The notes beneath the pieces were generated by a model. The model worked only from the letters and a program-made list of their open reading frames with translations. It had not been told where the DNA came from and made no database searches. Position numbers and translations under genes: made by a program. A stretch of 64,000 bases of DNA, taken from assembly GCA_002439755.1 (NCBI GenBank), contig DJPH01000047.1, forward strand, positions 11,316 through 75,315. The letters run 5' to 3'. Positions within the stretch are counted from its first letter, which is position 1, and every line of letters begins with the position of its first letter. Below, one piece after another: positions 34,507 through 43,133 of this stretch. Source of the DNA: Prevotellaceae bacterium UBA6417 (GTDB lineage Bacteria; Bacteroidota; Bacteroidia; Bacteroidales; Bacteroidaceae).

Positions 34507-34746
34507 ATGTTATCATTAGTTTTGTTGCAGGCAGCAGCTGCCGGGCTTGCGAAATTAGGAGCTGCCGTAGGTGCAGGTTTAGCTACGATAGGTGCAGGAA
34601 TAGGTATCGGAAATATCGGTGCACATGCAATGGATGCTATTGCACGCCAACCCGAGATGGCCGGAAATATTCGCATCAACATGATTATCATTGCAGCCTT
34701 GGTAGAAGGTGCAGCGTTCTTCGCATTGGTAGTTTGTCTTCTCTAA
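34507..34746 (+). CDS. atpE: Fo ATP synthase subunit c
   Basis: A 79-residue hairpin forming the rotor ring. Helix 1 is glycine-rich (GAAVGAGLATIGAGIGIG), with the polar loop ARQPE. The ion-binding carboxylate is E67 (ALVEGAAFF). The residues that mark Na+ binding in Propionigenium/Ilyobacter c rings (Gln in helix 1, Ser after the Glu) are Ile and Gly here, so H+ coupling is predicted. Inference only. Confidence 0.95.
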   Translation: MLSLVLLQAAAAGLAKLGAAVGAGLATIGAGIGIGNIGAHAMDAIARQPEMAGNIRINMIIIAALVEGAAFFALVVCLL

Positions 34747-34760
34747 TTGTTTGAATTCAT

Positions 34761-35261
34761 ATGCCGTCATTTTTAACACCGGATTTCGGCTTGTTGTTTT
34801 GGATGCTGATAGCATTCCTCGTCGTGTTCGGCATATTGGCCAAATTCGGTTTCCCTGCTATCATCAATATGGTAGAGGAACGCAAGAAATTCATAGATGA
34901 ATCTCTGCTTAGTGCTCGCGAAGCCAACGAGAAGTTGGCCAACATAAAAGCCGAAAGCGATGCCATACTAAAGGATGCCCGCCAGCAACAGTCGCAAATT
35001 TTGAAAGATGCAGCGGCTACTCGCGACAAGATGATACGTGAGGCCAAAGACAAGGCAACGGCCGAAGGCAACAGAATACTGGAAGATGCCCGCCGCCAAA
35101 TCGTAGCAGAACGCGAAAAAGCAATGCGCCAGAGTCGCGAAGAAGTGGCTGACCTCTCAATCCGAATCGCCGGTAAAGTCATAGCCAGGAACTTGCAGAC
35201 CGACAACGCGCAGGTGGAATATATCGACAACTTGTTAAACAACATGACAGCTTCCAAGTAA
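34761..35261 (+). CDS. atpF: Fo ATP synthase subunit b
   Basis: 166 residues. One N-terminal membrane helix (FGLLFWMLIAFLVVFGILAKF) is followed by a long charged coiled coil that forms the peripheral stalk. It begins 15 bp after atpE and 13 bp before atpH. Confidence 0.95.
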   Translation: MPSFLTPDFGLLFWMLIAFLVVFGILAKFGFPAIINMVEERKKFIDESLLSAREANEKLANIKAESDAILKDARQQQSQILKDAAATRDKMIREAKDKATAEGNRILEDARRQIVAEREKAMRQSREEVADLSIRIAGKVIARNLQTDNAQVEYIDNLLNNMTASK

Positions 35262-35273
35262 GCAAGGTAGGGT

Positions 35274-35846
35274 ATGGATATAGATATAGGAATCATTTCT
35301 GTGCGTTATGCAAAAGCTCTCCTCAAATATGCTGTCGAGAAGGGAGAAACCAAGGCAGTCTATGAGGCCATGTTAACATTGCGCAATGCTTTTGAACGCG
35401 TGACATCGTTGCGTGAAACTTTAGACAATCCTGTTATAGACGATGCCAAAAAGTTCGAAATTCTCAATTTGGCAGCCGGAGGTAAATCGTGTGGCTGCTT
35501 GTGCCGATTCTTCCAACTTGTATTGAAAAATCATCGGGTGACGATGGTTCAGTTCATGGCCAATTCGTATATTGATGCCTACAGAAAGAAAAACCATCTT
35601 ATCCATAGCCGGCTTACAGTGCCGGTGCCGGTGGCAGATAGCATTTTGGAGAATTTGAAGAGCCTGGTGAAAGAAAAGACAGACAATGAAGTCGAATTTA
35701 TCGTTGATGTCGATCCTTCCATCATTGGTGGTTTCATTATGGAATACGATGCCTACAGTTTCGATGCCAGTGTGCGCGGACGCTTGCAAAGCATCCGGAA
35801 AGGACTCCTTGAGAACGATAGTTTTATGACTTCTAACCAAAGATAA
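35274..35846 (+). CDS. atpH: F1 ATP synthase subunit delta
   Basis: 190 residues. The N-terminal OSCP-type helical domain starts ISVRYAKALLKYAVEKGE. The C-terminal segment holds the usual IIGGFIMEYDAYSFDASVRGRLQSIRKG motif. It links the peripheral stalk to the alpha subunit. It lies 10 bp before atpA. Confidence 0.95.
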   Translation: MDIDIGIISVRYAKALLKYAVEKGETKAVYEAMLTLRNAFERVTSLRETLDNPVIDDAKKFEILNLAAGGKSCGCLCRFFQLVLKNHRVTMVQFMANSYIDAYRKKNHLIHSRLTVPVPVADSILENLKSLVKEKTDNEVEFIVDVDPSIIGGFIMEYDAYSFDASVRGRLQSIRKGLLENDSFMTSNQR

Positions 35847-35856
35847 AATAATAGTT

Positions 35857-37443
35857 ATGCCAGATAAGATAAAACCGAGTGAAGTTTCCGACGTACTTTT
35901 GAAAGAACTTGAAGACGCAAATTCGGAAGTTCATTTTGAAGAAGTTGGTAAAGTTCTTCAAGTGAGCGACGGAGTGGCTCGCCTTTACGGTTTGCGCAAT
36001 GCGTGTCAGAACGAATTGCTCGAATTTGAAAACGGAACAATGGCCATCGTGATGAACCTCGAAGAGGATAACGTGGGTGTTGTGCTGCTTGGTTCGACCG
36101 AAGGTATTAAAGAAGGACAGACAGCCAAGCGTACCGGCCGTATCGCTTCTATCGAAGTAAGTGACGAAATGGTGGGACGTGTAATCAACCCGCTGGGCGT
36201 TCCCATTGATGGAGGAGCTCCCATAGGAGGTGAGAAGTTCGAGATGCCCCTTGACAGGAAAGCTCCCGGAGTGATTTACCGTCAACCCGTCAATGAGCCT
36301 TTACAGACAGGTCTGAAAGCTATCGACTCCATGATACCTATCGGGCGCGGACAGCGCGAGCTCATCATCGGCGACCGTCAAACCGGAAAGTCGGCCATAG
36401 CCATCGATACCATATTGAATCAGAAAGGCAATTACGACAAGGGAGAGCCAGTCTATTGCATCTACGTTGCCATAGGTCAGAAAGCATCGACGGTGGCCGG
36501 ACTGGTCAACACCTTGAAGGAACACGGTGCCATGAACTACACGATTGTAGTATCGGCAACGGCGGCCGACCCCGCTTCCATGCAATATTACGCGCCCTTT
36601 GCAGGTGCAGCCATAGGTGAATATTTTCGCGACAGAGGCTTGCATGCGCTGGTTGTTTACGATGACTTGTCGAAGCAAGCCGTGGCCTATCGTGAAATAT
36701 CCTTGATATTGCGTCGCCCATCAGGTCGTGAGGCATATCCCGGTGATGTGTTCTACCTGCATTCGCGCCTGCTTGAACGTGCGGCTAAAATCAATGCGCA
36801 AGTTGAAGTGGCAGCACAGATGAACGACCTGCCCGCATGTATGAAAGGCAAGGTTCGTGGCGGTGGTTCGCTGACAGCACTTCCTATCATCGAGACACAG
36901 GCCGGAGATGTATCGGCCTATATACCTACCAACGTGATTTCTATTACCGACGGACAAATATATTTGGACACCAATCTTTTCAATCAAGGATTTCGTCCCG
37001 CCATTGACGTAGGTATATCGGTGAGTCGTGTAGGCGGTTCTGCTCAAATTAAAAGTATGAAAAAGATTGCCGGAACCTTGAAGATTGATCAGGCGCAATA
37101 TCGTGAGCTGGAGGCATTCTCCAAGTTCTCTTCCGATATGGATCCCGTGACAGCAATGACGCTTGATCGTGGTCGCAAGAACAACAAATTGCTCATTCAA
37201 CCGCAGTATTCACCGATGCCTGTAGGAGAACAGATAGCCATACTTTATTGCGGTACGCATGGATTGCTTCACGATGTACCTTTGGACAAGGTCGGTGATT
37301 TTCAGGAAACGTTCCTGCAGATAATTCGTTCCAATCATCAGAAAACGGTCATCGAACCACTTGCTTCCGGAAAGCTTACAGACGAGGTTTGCCGGATAAT
37401 CGAGGAAGTTGCTGCAGAAGTGTCAGGACAGTTTAAAAACTAA
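35857..37443 (+). CDS. atpA: F1 ATP synthase subunit alpha
   Basis: The regulatory nucleotide-binding F1 subunit. The P-loop is GDRQTGKS (172-179), preceded by PIGRGQRELIIG. AINAQVEVAAQMNDLP and the arginine-finger region ISVSRVGGSAQIKSMKKIAG follow. At 528 residues it is slightly longer than in E. coli. Confidence 0.98.
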   Translation: MPDKIKPSEVSDVLLKELEDANSEVHFEEVGKVLQVSDGVARLYGLRNACQNELLEFENGTMAIVMNLEEDNVGVVLLGSTEGIKEGQTAKRTGRIASIEVSDEMVGRVINPLGVPIDGGAPIGGEKFEMPLDRKAPGVIYRQPVNEPLQTGLKAIDSMIPIGRGQRELIIGDRQTGKSAIAIDTILNQKGNYDKGEPVYCIYVAIGQKASTVAGLVNTLKEHGAMNYTIVVSATAADPASMQYYAPFAGAAIGEYFRDRGLHALVVYDDLSKQAVAYREISLILRRPSGREAYPGDVFYLHSRLLERAAKINAQVEVAAQMNDLPACMKGKVRGGGSLTALPIIETQAGDVSAYIPTNVISITDGQIYLDTNLFNQGFRPAIDVGISVSRVGGSAQIKSMKKIAGTLKIDQAQYRELEAFSKFSSDMDPVTAMTLDRGRKNNKLLIQPQYSPMPVGEQIAILYCGTHGLLHDVPLDKVGDFQETFLQIIRSNHQKTVIEPLASGKLTDEVCRIIEEVAAEVSGQFKN

Positions 37444-37449
37444 AAAACA

Positions 37450-38331
37450 ATGGCATCTCTTAAAGAGGTAAAGAATAGAATCAATTCTGTAAGCAGCACA
37501 CGTAAAATTACGAGTGCCATGAAATTGGTCGCTTCTTCAAAGCTCCACAAGGCACAAGGTGCCATAGAGAGTATGCTGCCCTACGAGCACCGTCTTAATG
37601 CCATCATGTCGCGTTTCGTAACAGAGTCGCAAGGCGATGTTGCTTCGCCTTATGTTGAACATCGTAAAGTTGAAAAAGCTGTAGTTGTTGCCATATCTTC
37701 AAATTCAAGTCTTTGCGGTGCATTCAACGCCAATGTCATCAAAGAAATGATGGAAACGGTGTCACAACTTCGTGCAGAAGGCATAAGTCAAGTTGAGATA
37801 ATGCCGATAGGTGCCAAAGTTGCCGAAAAGGCTAAAAAGCTTGGGTTTTCCTTCGAAAGCAGTAATGCAGGCCTACTTGACAAGCCCGCTTATGCAGCTG
37901 CCTCACAGGTGGCTGAAGGCTTGATGAAGCGGTTTGCGGAAAAGCAGATTGACAAAGTAGTCTTGATATACCACCATTTCAAGAACACAGCCTCTCAGGT
38001 GCTTGTCAATGAAACCTATTTGCCCATCAATCTTTCTGCACAAAGCTCTAATGCTGACAACAATCGTTCGCGGATGCAGTTTGACTATATAGTTGAGCCA
38101 TCGGCTGAAGAAATCGTAGGTCAGTTAATACCGAAAGTTCTGCATTTAAAGATTTATACTGCACTTCTTGACAGCCTGGCCAGTGAACATTCGGCTCGCG
38201 TCATGGCCATGCAGGTAGCCACCGACAATGCCGATGAGCTCTTAAACGATTTGACGCTGATGTACAACAAAACACGTCAGGCCGCCATCACATCCGAGCT
38301 CTTGGACATCGTTGGCGCTTCGTTCCAATAA
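37450..38331 (+). CDS. atpG: F1 ATP synthase subunit gamma
   Basis: The rotor shaft. The N-terminal coiled helix reads LKEVKNRINSVSSTRKITSAMKLVASSKLHKAQ and the C-terminal one ARVMAMQVATDNADELLNDLTLMYNKTRQAAITSELLDIVGA. At 293 residues it is normal. It is the last gene of the operon and ends at a strong bidirectional terminator. Confidence 0.97.
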   Translation: MASLKEVKNRINSVSSTRKITSAMKLVASSKLHKAQGAIESMLPYEHRLNAIMSRFVTESQGDVASPYVEHRKVEKAVVVAISSNSSLCGAFNANVIKEMMETVSQLRAEGISQVEIMPIGAKVAEKAKKLGFSFESSNAGLLDKPAYAAASQVAEGLMKRFAEKQIDKVVLIYHHFKNTASQVLVNETYLPINLSAQSSNADNNRSRMQFDYIVEPSAEEIVGQLIPKVLHLKIYTALLDSLASEHSARVMAMQVATDNADELLNDLTLMYNKTRQAAITSELLDIVGASFQ

Positions 38332-38357
38332 CGATAAGAAAGATTTTCCTTTACAAT

Positions 38358-38396
38358 AAGACCGGCTGCATTACCTTCATTGATGCAGCCGGTCTT
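38358..38396. terminator. Bidirectional terminator between atpG and the BspA-like gene
   Basis: A 14-bp stem AAGACCGGCTGCAT/ATGCAGCCGGTCTT with an 11-nt loop, placed between converging genes. Confidence 0.85.
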
Positions 38397-38443
38397 GATT
38401 AAGATGAGAGCCAGTTTATCTTAACCTAAGTTTTGTATAATGG

Positions 38444-41400
38444 TTATCTGACTTTATATACTTTAGAGGTTCCATCTGAGAAGATTACCTTTTTGATACT
38501 AATTGAGTTGTCATTTGCGTTGACCTTTAGTCCATTCAAATCATAATAATCTATTCTCACTATAGATGTTGTTTTTACGTTTGATATACCGTTTGGTATT
38601 GTTACTTTGACTTTAAGCGAAGTAGGGTAGATTCCGTCAAAAGGTGATTTATCAATTAGCAAGTAGAGATCATATTCTCCAACGTCTTTCAAAGAAGTTT
38701 CTTGTCCATTCTGATAGAATTTAGGGACGATAGAAAACGGCATATTATTTTTGCCCGCAAATTTTATTGTCTTACCTGTTGCTTCATATTCCAAACTATC
38801 AATTGAGTACATGTTATGGTACTTGTCATTCTTACTTGCAGTCAGAACATGTACATTTGTTGTTCCTGTTACCAAATCGGATAACCCATTATTAGTAAAC
38901 TCATTGTTTAGGCAGAATATCACTTTTGCACCATTGTTCGATGTCTTTTGAACATTGAATGAAGTAACGTTTGTGCCAATGATCAATGTATCAGGCAGAT
39001 AGCCTTGTTCACTAGACCAGTCTTCATTTTTGTAAACAATATTCCTTTTTAAAAGCAGTGTAGTCTCTTTTGATGAAGGTAAATCAAGGCTTTTAGAATC
39101 TTTGTTGCCTTCAACAGTAATTTTTATTGGATTGTCAGTTCCACGAATATAACCATCTTCTATTTTTTCGACAGATGATGGGATTATCAATTCTTTAAGA
39201 GATGTTTCACCAAAAGCACCAGACCTTATTGTTTTCAAGTTTTTCGGTAAAACGATTTTCTTAAGTTTACGGCAAGACCAAAGTGCATTTTCACAGATTT
39301 CTTCCACGTTGTCTGACAAAACAATATTTTCAATACCAGTAGATTGGAAGAAGCCGGGTAGAACCTTTGAACGTATTTCTGCATATTTGCAGTTAAAACT
39401 TGGCATCATACCGAATATATTACCGTCTACTGTAGAAGGTATAATCACAGAATCGGTCTTAAATGCAAAAGCTCCTTCCCAAATTCTTTTAAGACCTTCA
39501 TGAAGAATTAGCTTTACAGTTTTTGCACTATTGCTTAAAAAAGCATTTTCACCCACAAACTTAATGTTTGAAGGAATTTCCAATGTGTCTAACTGATGAT
39601 TTACAAATGTCCAACCAGGTATTATAGTCAGCCCCTTTCCGATTACCAGCTTTTTCAATGGGTTATTTGAAAATGCAGGTGATCCATTTAAAATCTCATT
39701 TTCTTTAGTTATTCCAAGACTTATAATAGAATTGGGTATGACTAATTCTTCAATTCCACAGTTTTCAAACGCACAGGAACCAATAGCCTGCAATCCGTCA
39801 TGTAATTTTATTCTCTTTAAGTTCTTGGCTCCTGAAAATAAATATTCTGGTATCCGCGTTACCAGTTTACTCATTGAAAGATTCTCTATGCTACGGAAGT
39901 TGTTACTGTTGTTATATTTATAGTTTGCGATATCGCGTCCTAAATACAGATTTTTCACATTCGTCATAAGTAAGTCGCACAAATCTATAGGTTCCGTACT
40001 GTCTTCGATTTCTAAGTCTGTTAGATTTTTACATTTTGAAAAGCAGTTGCTTTTCAAGCTTTTAACCCATTTAGAGATGGTAATGCGTTCTAATGACGTT
40101 GTTTCAATAAAGCTATAGGTGTTTCTTCCTAAATAAAGGGTTTTGATAGGCGAATCGTTGAATGCACTAAAGTCGCTTTTGTAAGTAGAGCTATCACTCA
40201 TAACACGCAGACTAATAAGACTTGTACATCCAGACTGTGATCCAATTGTTGACACATGTTCTGGTATGGTCAATGCTACAAGATTTACGCAATTTGATAA
40301 AGCATCATTGCCTATGATTTTCAAGGATTTTGGGAAAACAATGGTTTTGAATGGCTGTTCTTTTAGTGCTGTAGGTGATATAGAAACGATTTTTTCAGGA
40401 ATAACAAATTTGTCGCCATTAAATTTCCCAATATGTTTGTATAATGTTTTTCCTATAATTACATTGCCATTTGTAGTAAAATTATGATTGTACCATGGTG
40501 TATCATCAAAGGCCAAGGCTTCAATATATGAGACATTTTCAAGGCCTATGATTTCATCAAGAGCTGTACATGATTTGAATGCATGTTTTCCTATACTGCA
40601 GAATGTTGATGGAAAAACAGCCTTTTTTAATGACGAGCAACTATTAAAAGCAAAATCATCGATACTTGTCAATTGTGTATTTGAGAAATCTAAGTATGCT
40701 ATTTCATTACAATTAAAGAATGCATTTGTTTTTATGAATCGTAATTTTGATGGTAGAACGATTTCTTTTAGTTTACTACAATCTGAGAATAACTTTTCTC
40801 GAATTTCAATCATTTCATTTGGTAGTTTTATAAGTTCTAAACTGCTACAATCTGAGAAAACACCTTTCCCAATGCTCGTACAAGAATCTGGCAGATAGAT
40901 TTCTTTCAAATTATGGCATGAGCTAAATGCTCCATCATGGATTTCTTTGCATGAGTTTGGTATCTTTAGATACTCAAAACCGCAGTTCGCGAAAGCACCG
41001 TTGCCTATCTTTTGCAGATTATTTGAGTATGTTATGTCTGTCAATTTCACACAATGAAGAAAGGTTCTCTCCATTATTTTACGAAGCGATGGAATATTGA
41101 CTGATTTTAATCCTGTGCTTGCAAAAGCTGCTGGTGCAATGGCTATGGCTTTTGGCAAATCAATAGTTGATAACTTTGGGCAATTGTAGAATGCTTCATT
41201 GCCGATAGTTGTAACGTTTGGTAAATCTACTGTTTCCAACGAAATACAGTTTTCAAATGCACTCCGTTTGATGGTCGTTAAATTGGACATTTTGAGCATG
41301 GTCAATGATGAACAATTTTTAAATGCACTGTTTTCTATGCTTTCAATAGATTGAGAATTAATGGATTCTAATGAAATACATCCGAAAAACTCTTCTTCTT

Positions 41401-41884
41401 TGATGCTTTTTATGCTAGTTCCTAAAATGACATTTCTTAGCTTGTTATTTCCTTTGCAAATTGCTGAAGAAATAGGACGCCCTATTTTGATTGTAGTAAA
41501 AGGCACATTATCCAAGCAACTCTTGTCAATATTGAGTAACTGTTTAGAATCTTCAAATGTCAACGTTTCCAGATTGATGCAATTGGCAAATGCCAGCTTT
41601 TCAATGTATAAAATACTTGCTGGGATGAATATTTCGGTTAGTTCCATACAATCTTGTAGAGAGTATGATTTTATAGTTGTTACACGGTATACTTTCCCTG
41701 AAGATTCTATTTTATCAGGAATTTTTAAAAGACCGTCATTTGGTATTGACGAATACCCGCAAACTATAGCCGTATCGGCATCAACATCGACATTGTACTT
41801 TAATGAACCTTGTAAAACTATTTCTGCTCTTATTTTTGCAGAAAATAGTAGTAGTACAGAAAGAATGAACAAATTTCTTTTCAT
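38444..41884 (-). CDS. BspA-like leucine-rich-repeat surface protein
   Basis: A 1146-residue secreted protein. The signal peptide of about 20 residues ends KIRAE. More than twenty BspA/TpLRR (LRR_5) repeats follow, recognised by the recurrent AFxNC...L pattern (LAFANCINL, SAFKNCSSL, EAFYNCPKL, DGAFSSCHNL). About 200 C-terminal residues lack repeats and end in a beta-rich module (YDLNGLKV ... SDGTSKVYKVR) like C-terminal tails of other secreted Bacteroidales proteins. BspA proteins bind host matrix or other bacteria. The DNA here is visibly AT-richer than its neighbours, suggesting acquired or fast-evolving DNA. The upstream region is long and structured. Confidence 0.88.
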   Translation of the reverse strand: MKRNLFILSVLLLFSAKIRAEIVLQGSLKYNVDVDADTAIVCGYSSIPNDGLLKIPDKIESSGKVYRVTTIKSYSLQDCMELTEIFIPASILYIEKLAFANCINLETLTFEDSKQLLNIDKSCLDNVPFTTIKIGRPISSAICKGNNKLRNVILGTSIKSIKEEEFFGCISLESINSQSIESIENSAFKNCSSLTMLKMSNLTTIKRSAFENCISLETVDLPNVTTIGNEAFYNCPKLSTIDLPKAIAIAPAAFASTGLKSVNIPSLRKIMERTFLHCVKLTDITYSNNLQKIGNGAFANCGFEYLKIPNSCKEIHDGAFSSCHNLKEIYLPDSCTSIGKGVFSDCSSLELIKLPNEMIEIREKLFSDCSKLKEIVLPSKLRFIKTNAFFNCNEIAYLDFSNTQLTSIDDFAFNSCSSLKKAVFPSTFCSIGKHAFKSCTALDEIIGLENVSYIEALAFDDTPWYNHNFTTNGNVIIGKTLYKHIGKFNGDKFVIPEKIVSISPTALKEQPFKTIVFPKSLKIIGNDALSNCVNLVALTIPEHVSTIGSQSGCTSLISLRVMSDSSTYKSDFSAFNDSPIKTLYLGRNTYSFIETTSLERITISKWVKSLKSNCFSKCKNLTDLEIEDSTEPIDLCDLLMTNVKNLYLGRDIANYKYNNSNNFRSIENLSMSKLVTRIPEYLFSGAKNLKRIKLHDGLQAIGSCAFENCGIEELVIPNSIISLGITKENEILNGSPAFSNNPLKKLVIGKGLTIIPGWTFVNHQLDTLEIPSNIKFVGENAFLSNSAKTVKLILHEGLKRIWEGAFAFKTDSVIIPSTVDGNIFGMMPSFNCKYAEIRSKVLPGFFQSTGIENIVLSDNVEEICENALWSCRKLKKIVLPKNLKTIRSGAFGETSLKELIIPSSVEKIEDGYIRGTDNPIKITVEGNKDSKSLDLPSSKETTLLLKRNIVYKNEDWSSEQGYLPDTLIIGTNVTSFNVQKTSNNGAKVIFCLNNEFTNNGLSDLVTGTTNVHVLTASKNDKYHNMYSIDSLEYEATGKTIKFAGKNNMPFSIVPKFYQNGQETSLKDVGEYDLYLLIDKSPFDGIYPTSLKVKVTIPNGISNVKTTSIVRIDYYDLNGLKVNANDNSISIKKVIFSDGTSKVYKVR

Positions 41885-41963
41885 GCCATTTCTAATTTAT
41901 GGTCTTCCAGCTGCTACGAAGACCTTTTTAAAGTTTAGAAGCGTAGAGCTGCTTTTGCTACAC

Positions 41964-42091
41964 CTTAAGACGAAGGTCCTGAGAAAACCTAATAACACAG
42001 ATATAGTTATGACAGCCCACGCTATAGCGTGAGAACCATCATGCTGTCTCCTTGTGTTATTTGAAAATTTCTCAGGTTTTCGTCTTACAAG
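41964..42091 (-). repeat. 128-nt long imperfect inverted repeat (structured 5' UTR or MITE-like)
   Basis: Successive arms pair in order: CTTAAGACGAA with TTCGTCTTACAAG (2-nt bulge), CCTGAGAAA with TTTCTCAGG, AATAACACA with TGTGTTATT, and GACAGC with GCTGTC. A perfect CACGCTATAGCGTG palindrome lies at the centre (42018-42031). The whole folds as one long bulged hairpin, 80 bp upstream of the BspA-like ATG. No flanking target-site duplication was recognised. Confidence 0.75.
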
Positions 42092-42108
42092 ATAAGCATA
42101 ACGCCTCT

Positions 42109-42215
42109 TTTTTCCAATAAATGCGGGACGATTTAAATCCGTTCCGCTTGCAAATGTACTAAATTATAGTGATTTGAGTTAATACGTCTTCTAAAAAATG
42201 TTTTGTGATGCTGTC
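42109..42215. repeat. Hairpin module, copy 1
   Basis: Begins TTTTTTCCAATAAAT, then a 25-nt hairpin GCGGGACG...CGTTCCGC (42123-42147), then TTGCAAATG.ACTAAA and an AT-rich tail. A diverged copy is at 42815-42922. Stem bases differ between copies but still pair, so the fold appears conserved. Confidence 0.7.
42151..42158 (-). promoter_or_regulatory. Possible -7 element for the BspA-like gene
   Basis: On the minus strand this reads TACATTTG (TAnnTTTG), inside hairpin module copy 1. A transcript from here would begin within the GCGG...CCGC hairpin and carry the 128-nt structure in its 5' UTR. No -33 box is seen. Confidence 0.35.
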
Positions 42216-42440
42216 GTCCTTGGTCGTGTAATTGGAATCTGCTACATACTATTCGGGGATTTGTCAAGATTCTGTCTGTCCTTCTTTTCAGTAGCCATTT
42301 TGCGGATATGACAACCTTTTCAGGAGGAAATCACAAGAAGTGTCTATTGAATCAGTTTATCAATATAAAAACTGTCTATTAAAATCAGGAAAAGACAATA
42401 TACTGTGTAGTAACTTTCAATAAAGTATTCGGAAACTTCT

Positions 42441-42541
42441 CATATAGTATGTTACAACCTCTCATATAGTATGTGTGAGTCTTTCATATAGTATATCGCA
42501 ACTTCTCATATAGTATATTAGAGATTCCAACATACTATATT
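42441..42541 (+). repeat. 22-bp-phased CATATAGTAT repeat array
   Basis: CATATAGTAT occurs at 42441, 42463, 42485 and 42507, exactly 22 bp apart. The flanks are partly shared (CTTCTCATATAGTAT). An inverted partial copy, ATACTATAT, is at 42532-42540. Each unit with its next base is a near-palindrome, CATA-TAG-TAT(G/A). Confidence 0.85.
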
Positions 42542-42814
42542 GCAGCTTCTTGTGTTTGGTTGCGCGCGTGCTAAGTTGTGAATGCGTTGCTTATGATATG
42601 GTAATAATGGCTATCAAATCCCTACCATTTCCATTTGATGGTGAAACGAGTAAAAGTTGGAAGATGGTCACTGTGGCCGGCTTGATAGCGATAGCCTGTG
42701 TATGTACGCCGAGGACGCAGGCCGAGGCCTTTGGGATCTTTTCAAGGAGAAAATCGGGTGGCCAAACATGAAATCTGTCGTATGATGTGAAGAAGTCGGA
42801 TGTGGAATCCAGCA

Positions 42815-42922
42815 AATTTTCCCCAATAGAGCGGGACGAATTGAGTTCGTTCCGCTTGCAAATGAACTAAAATATACGGATTTGTGTTGATTTGCATTCT
42901 GAAAAAGTCCTTTTGAAGCTCT
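42815..42922. repeat. Hairpin module, copy 2
   Basis: Begins ATTTTCCCCAATAGA, then GCGGGACG...CGTTCCGC (42831-42855) and TTGCAAATGAACTAAA, and stays alignable with copy 1 for about 105 nt (roughly 70% by eye). The -7-like box reads TTCATTTG instead of TACATTTG, so its promoter is probably inactive. Confidence 0.7.
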
Positions 42923-43093
42923 TTGGCTTGTGTTTTGCGTTATGGCACACTATTTGTTTGGAAGCATAAAGCAGTGAACAAGAGCTGTAGGCAGTCAGCC
43001 GAATCAGCGTTAATAATGCGCTCGGTTTAATTAAACGAAAGCTATTCTATGCTTTTTTACGCGGCTCAGAGCTTTCATACAGCGTGTGACCTG

Positions 43094-43101
43094 TACTTTT
43101 G
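43094..43101 (+). promoter_or_regulatory. -7 element for the HtrA gene
   Basis: TACTTTTG matches TAnnTTTG, 32 bp before the ATG at 43134. A TTTC about 20 bp upstream is a near-match to the -33 box. Confidence 0.5.
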
Positions 43102-43133
43102 CAAAAAGGACAAATTGTATAACCATAATAATC

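Larger units (their letters stand above)
41885..43133. other. Long intergenic region with structured and repeated DNA
   Basis: A 1.25-kb stretch between the divergent BspA-like and HtrA genes with no convincing coding frame. It holds a 128-nt imperfect palindrome, two diverged copies of a hairpin module, a phased repeat array and the HtrA promoter. A short plus-strand frame (42607-42771) and a minus-strand frame (42591-42815) lack ribosome binding sites and recognisable products. Remnants of a lost gene are possible, but I cannot show it. Confidence 0.7.

Noticed and set aside
42441..42541. CRISPR array
   Set aside because: Repeats of about 10 bp with 12-bp spacers and no cas genes do not fit a CRISPR array.
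42550..42771. Small plus-strand frame with a hydrophobic stretch (KMVTVAGLIAIACVC)
   Set aside because: No ribosome binding site or promoter was seen and no family is recognised. It lies in repeat-rich DNA that may hold gene remnants, so it is described only as part of the intergenic region.
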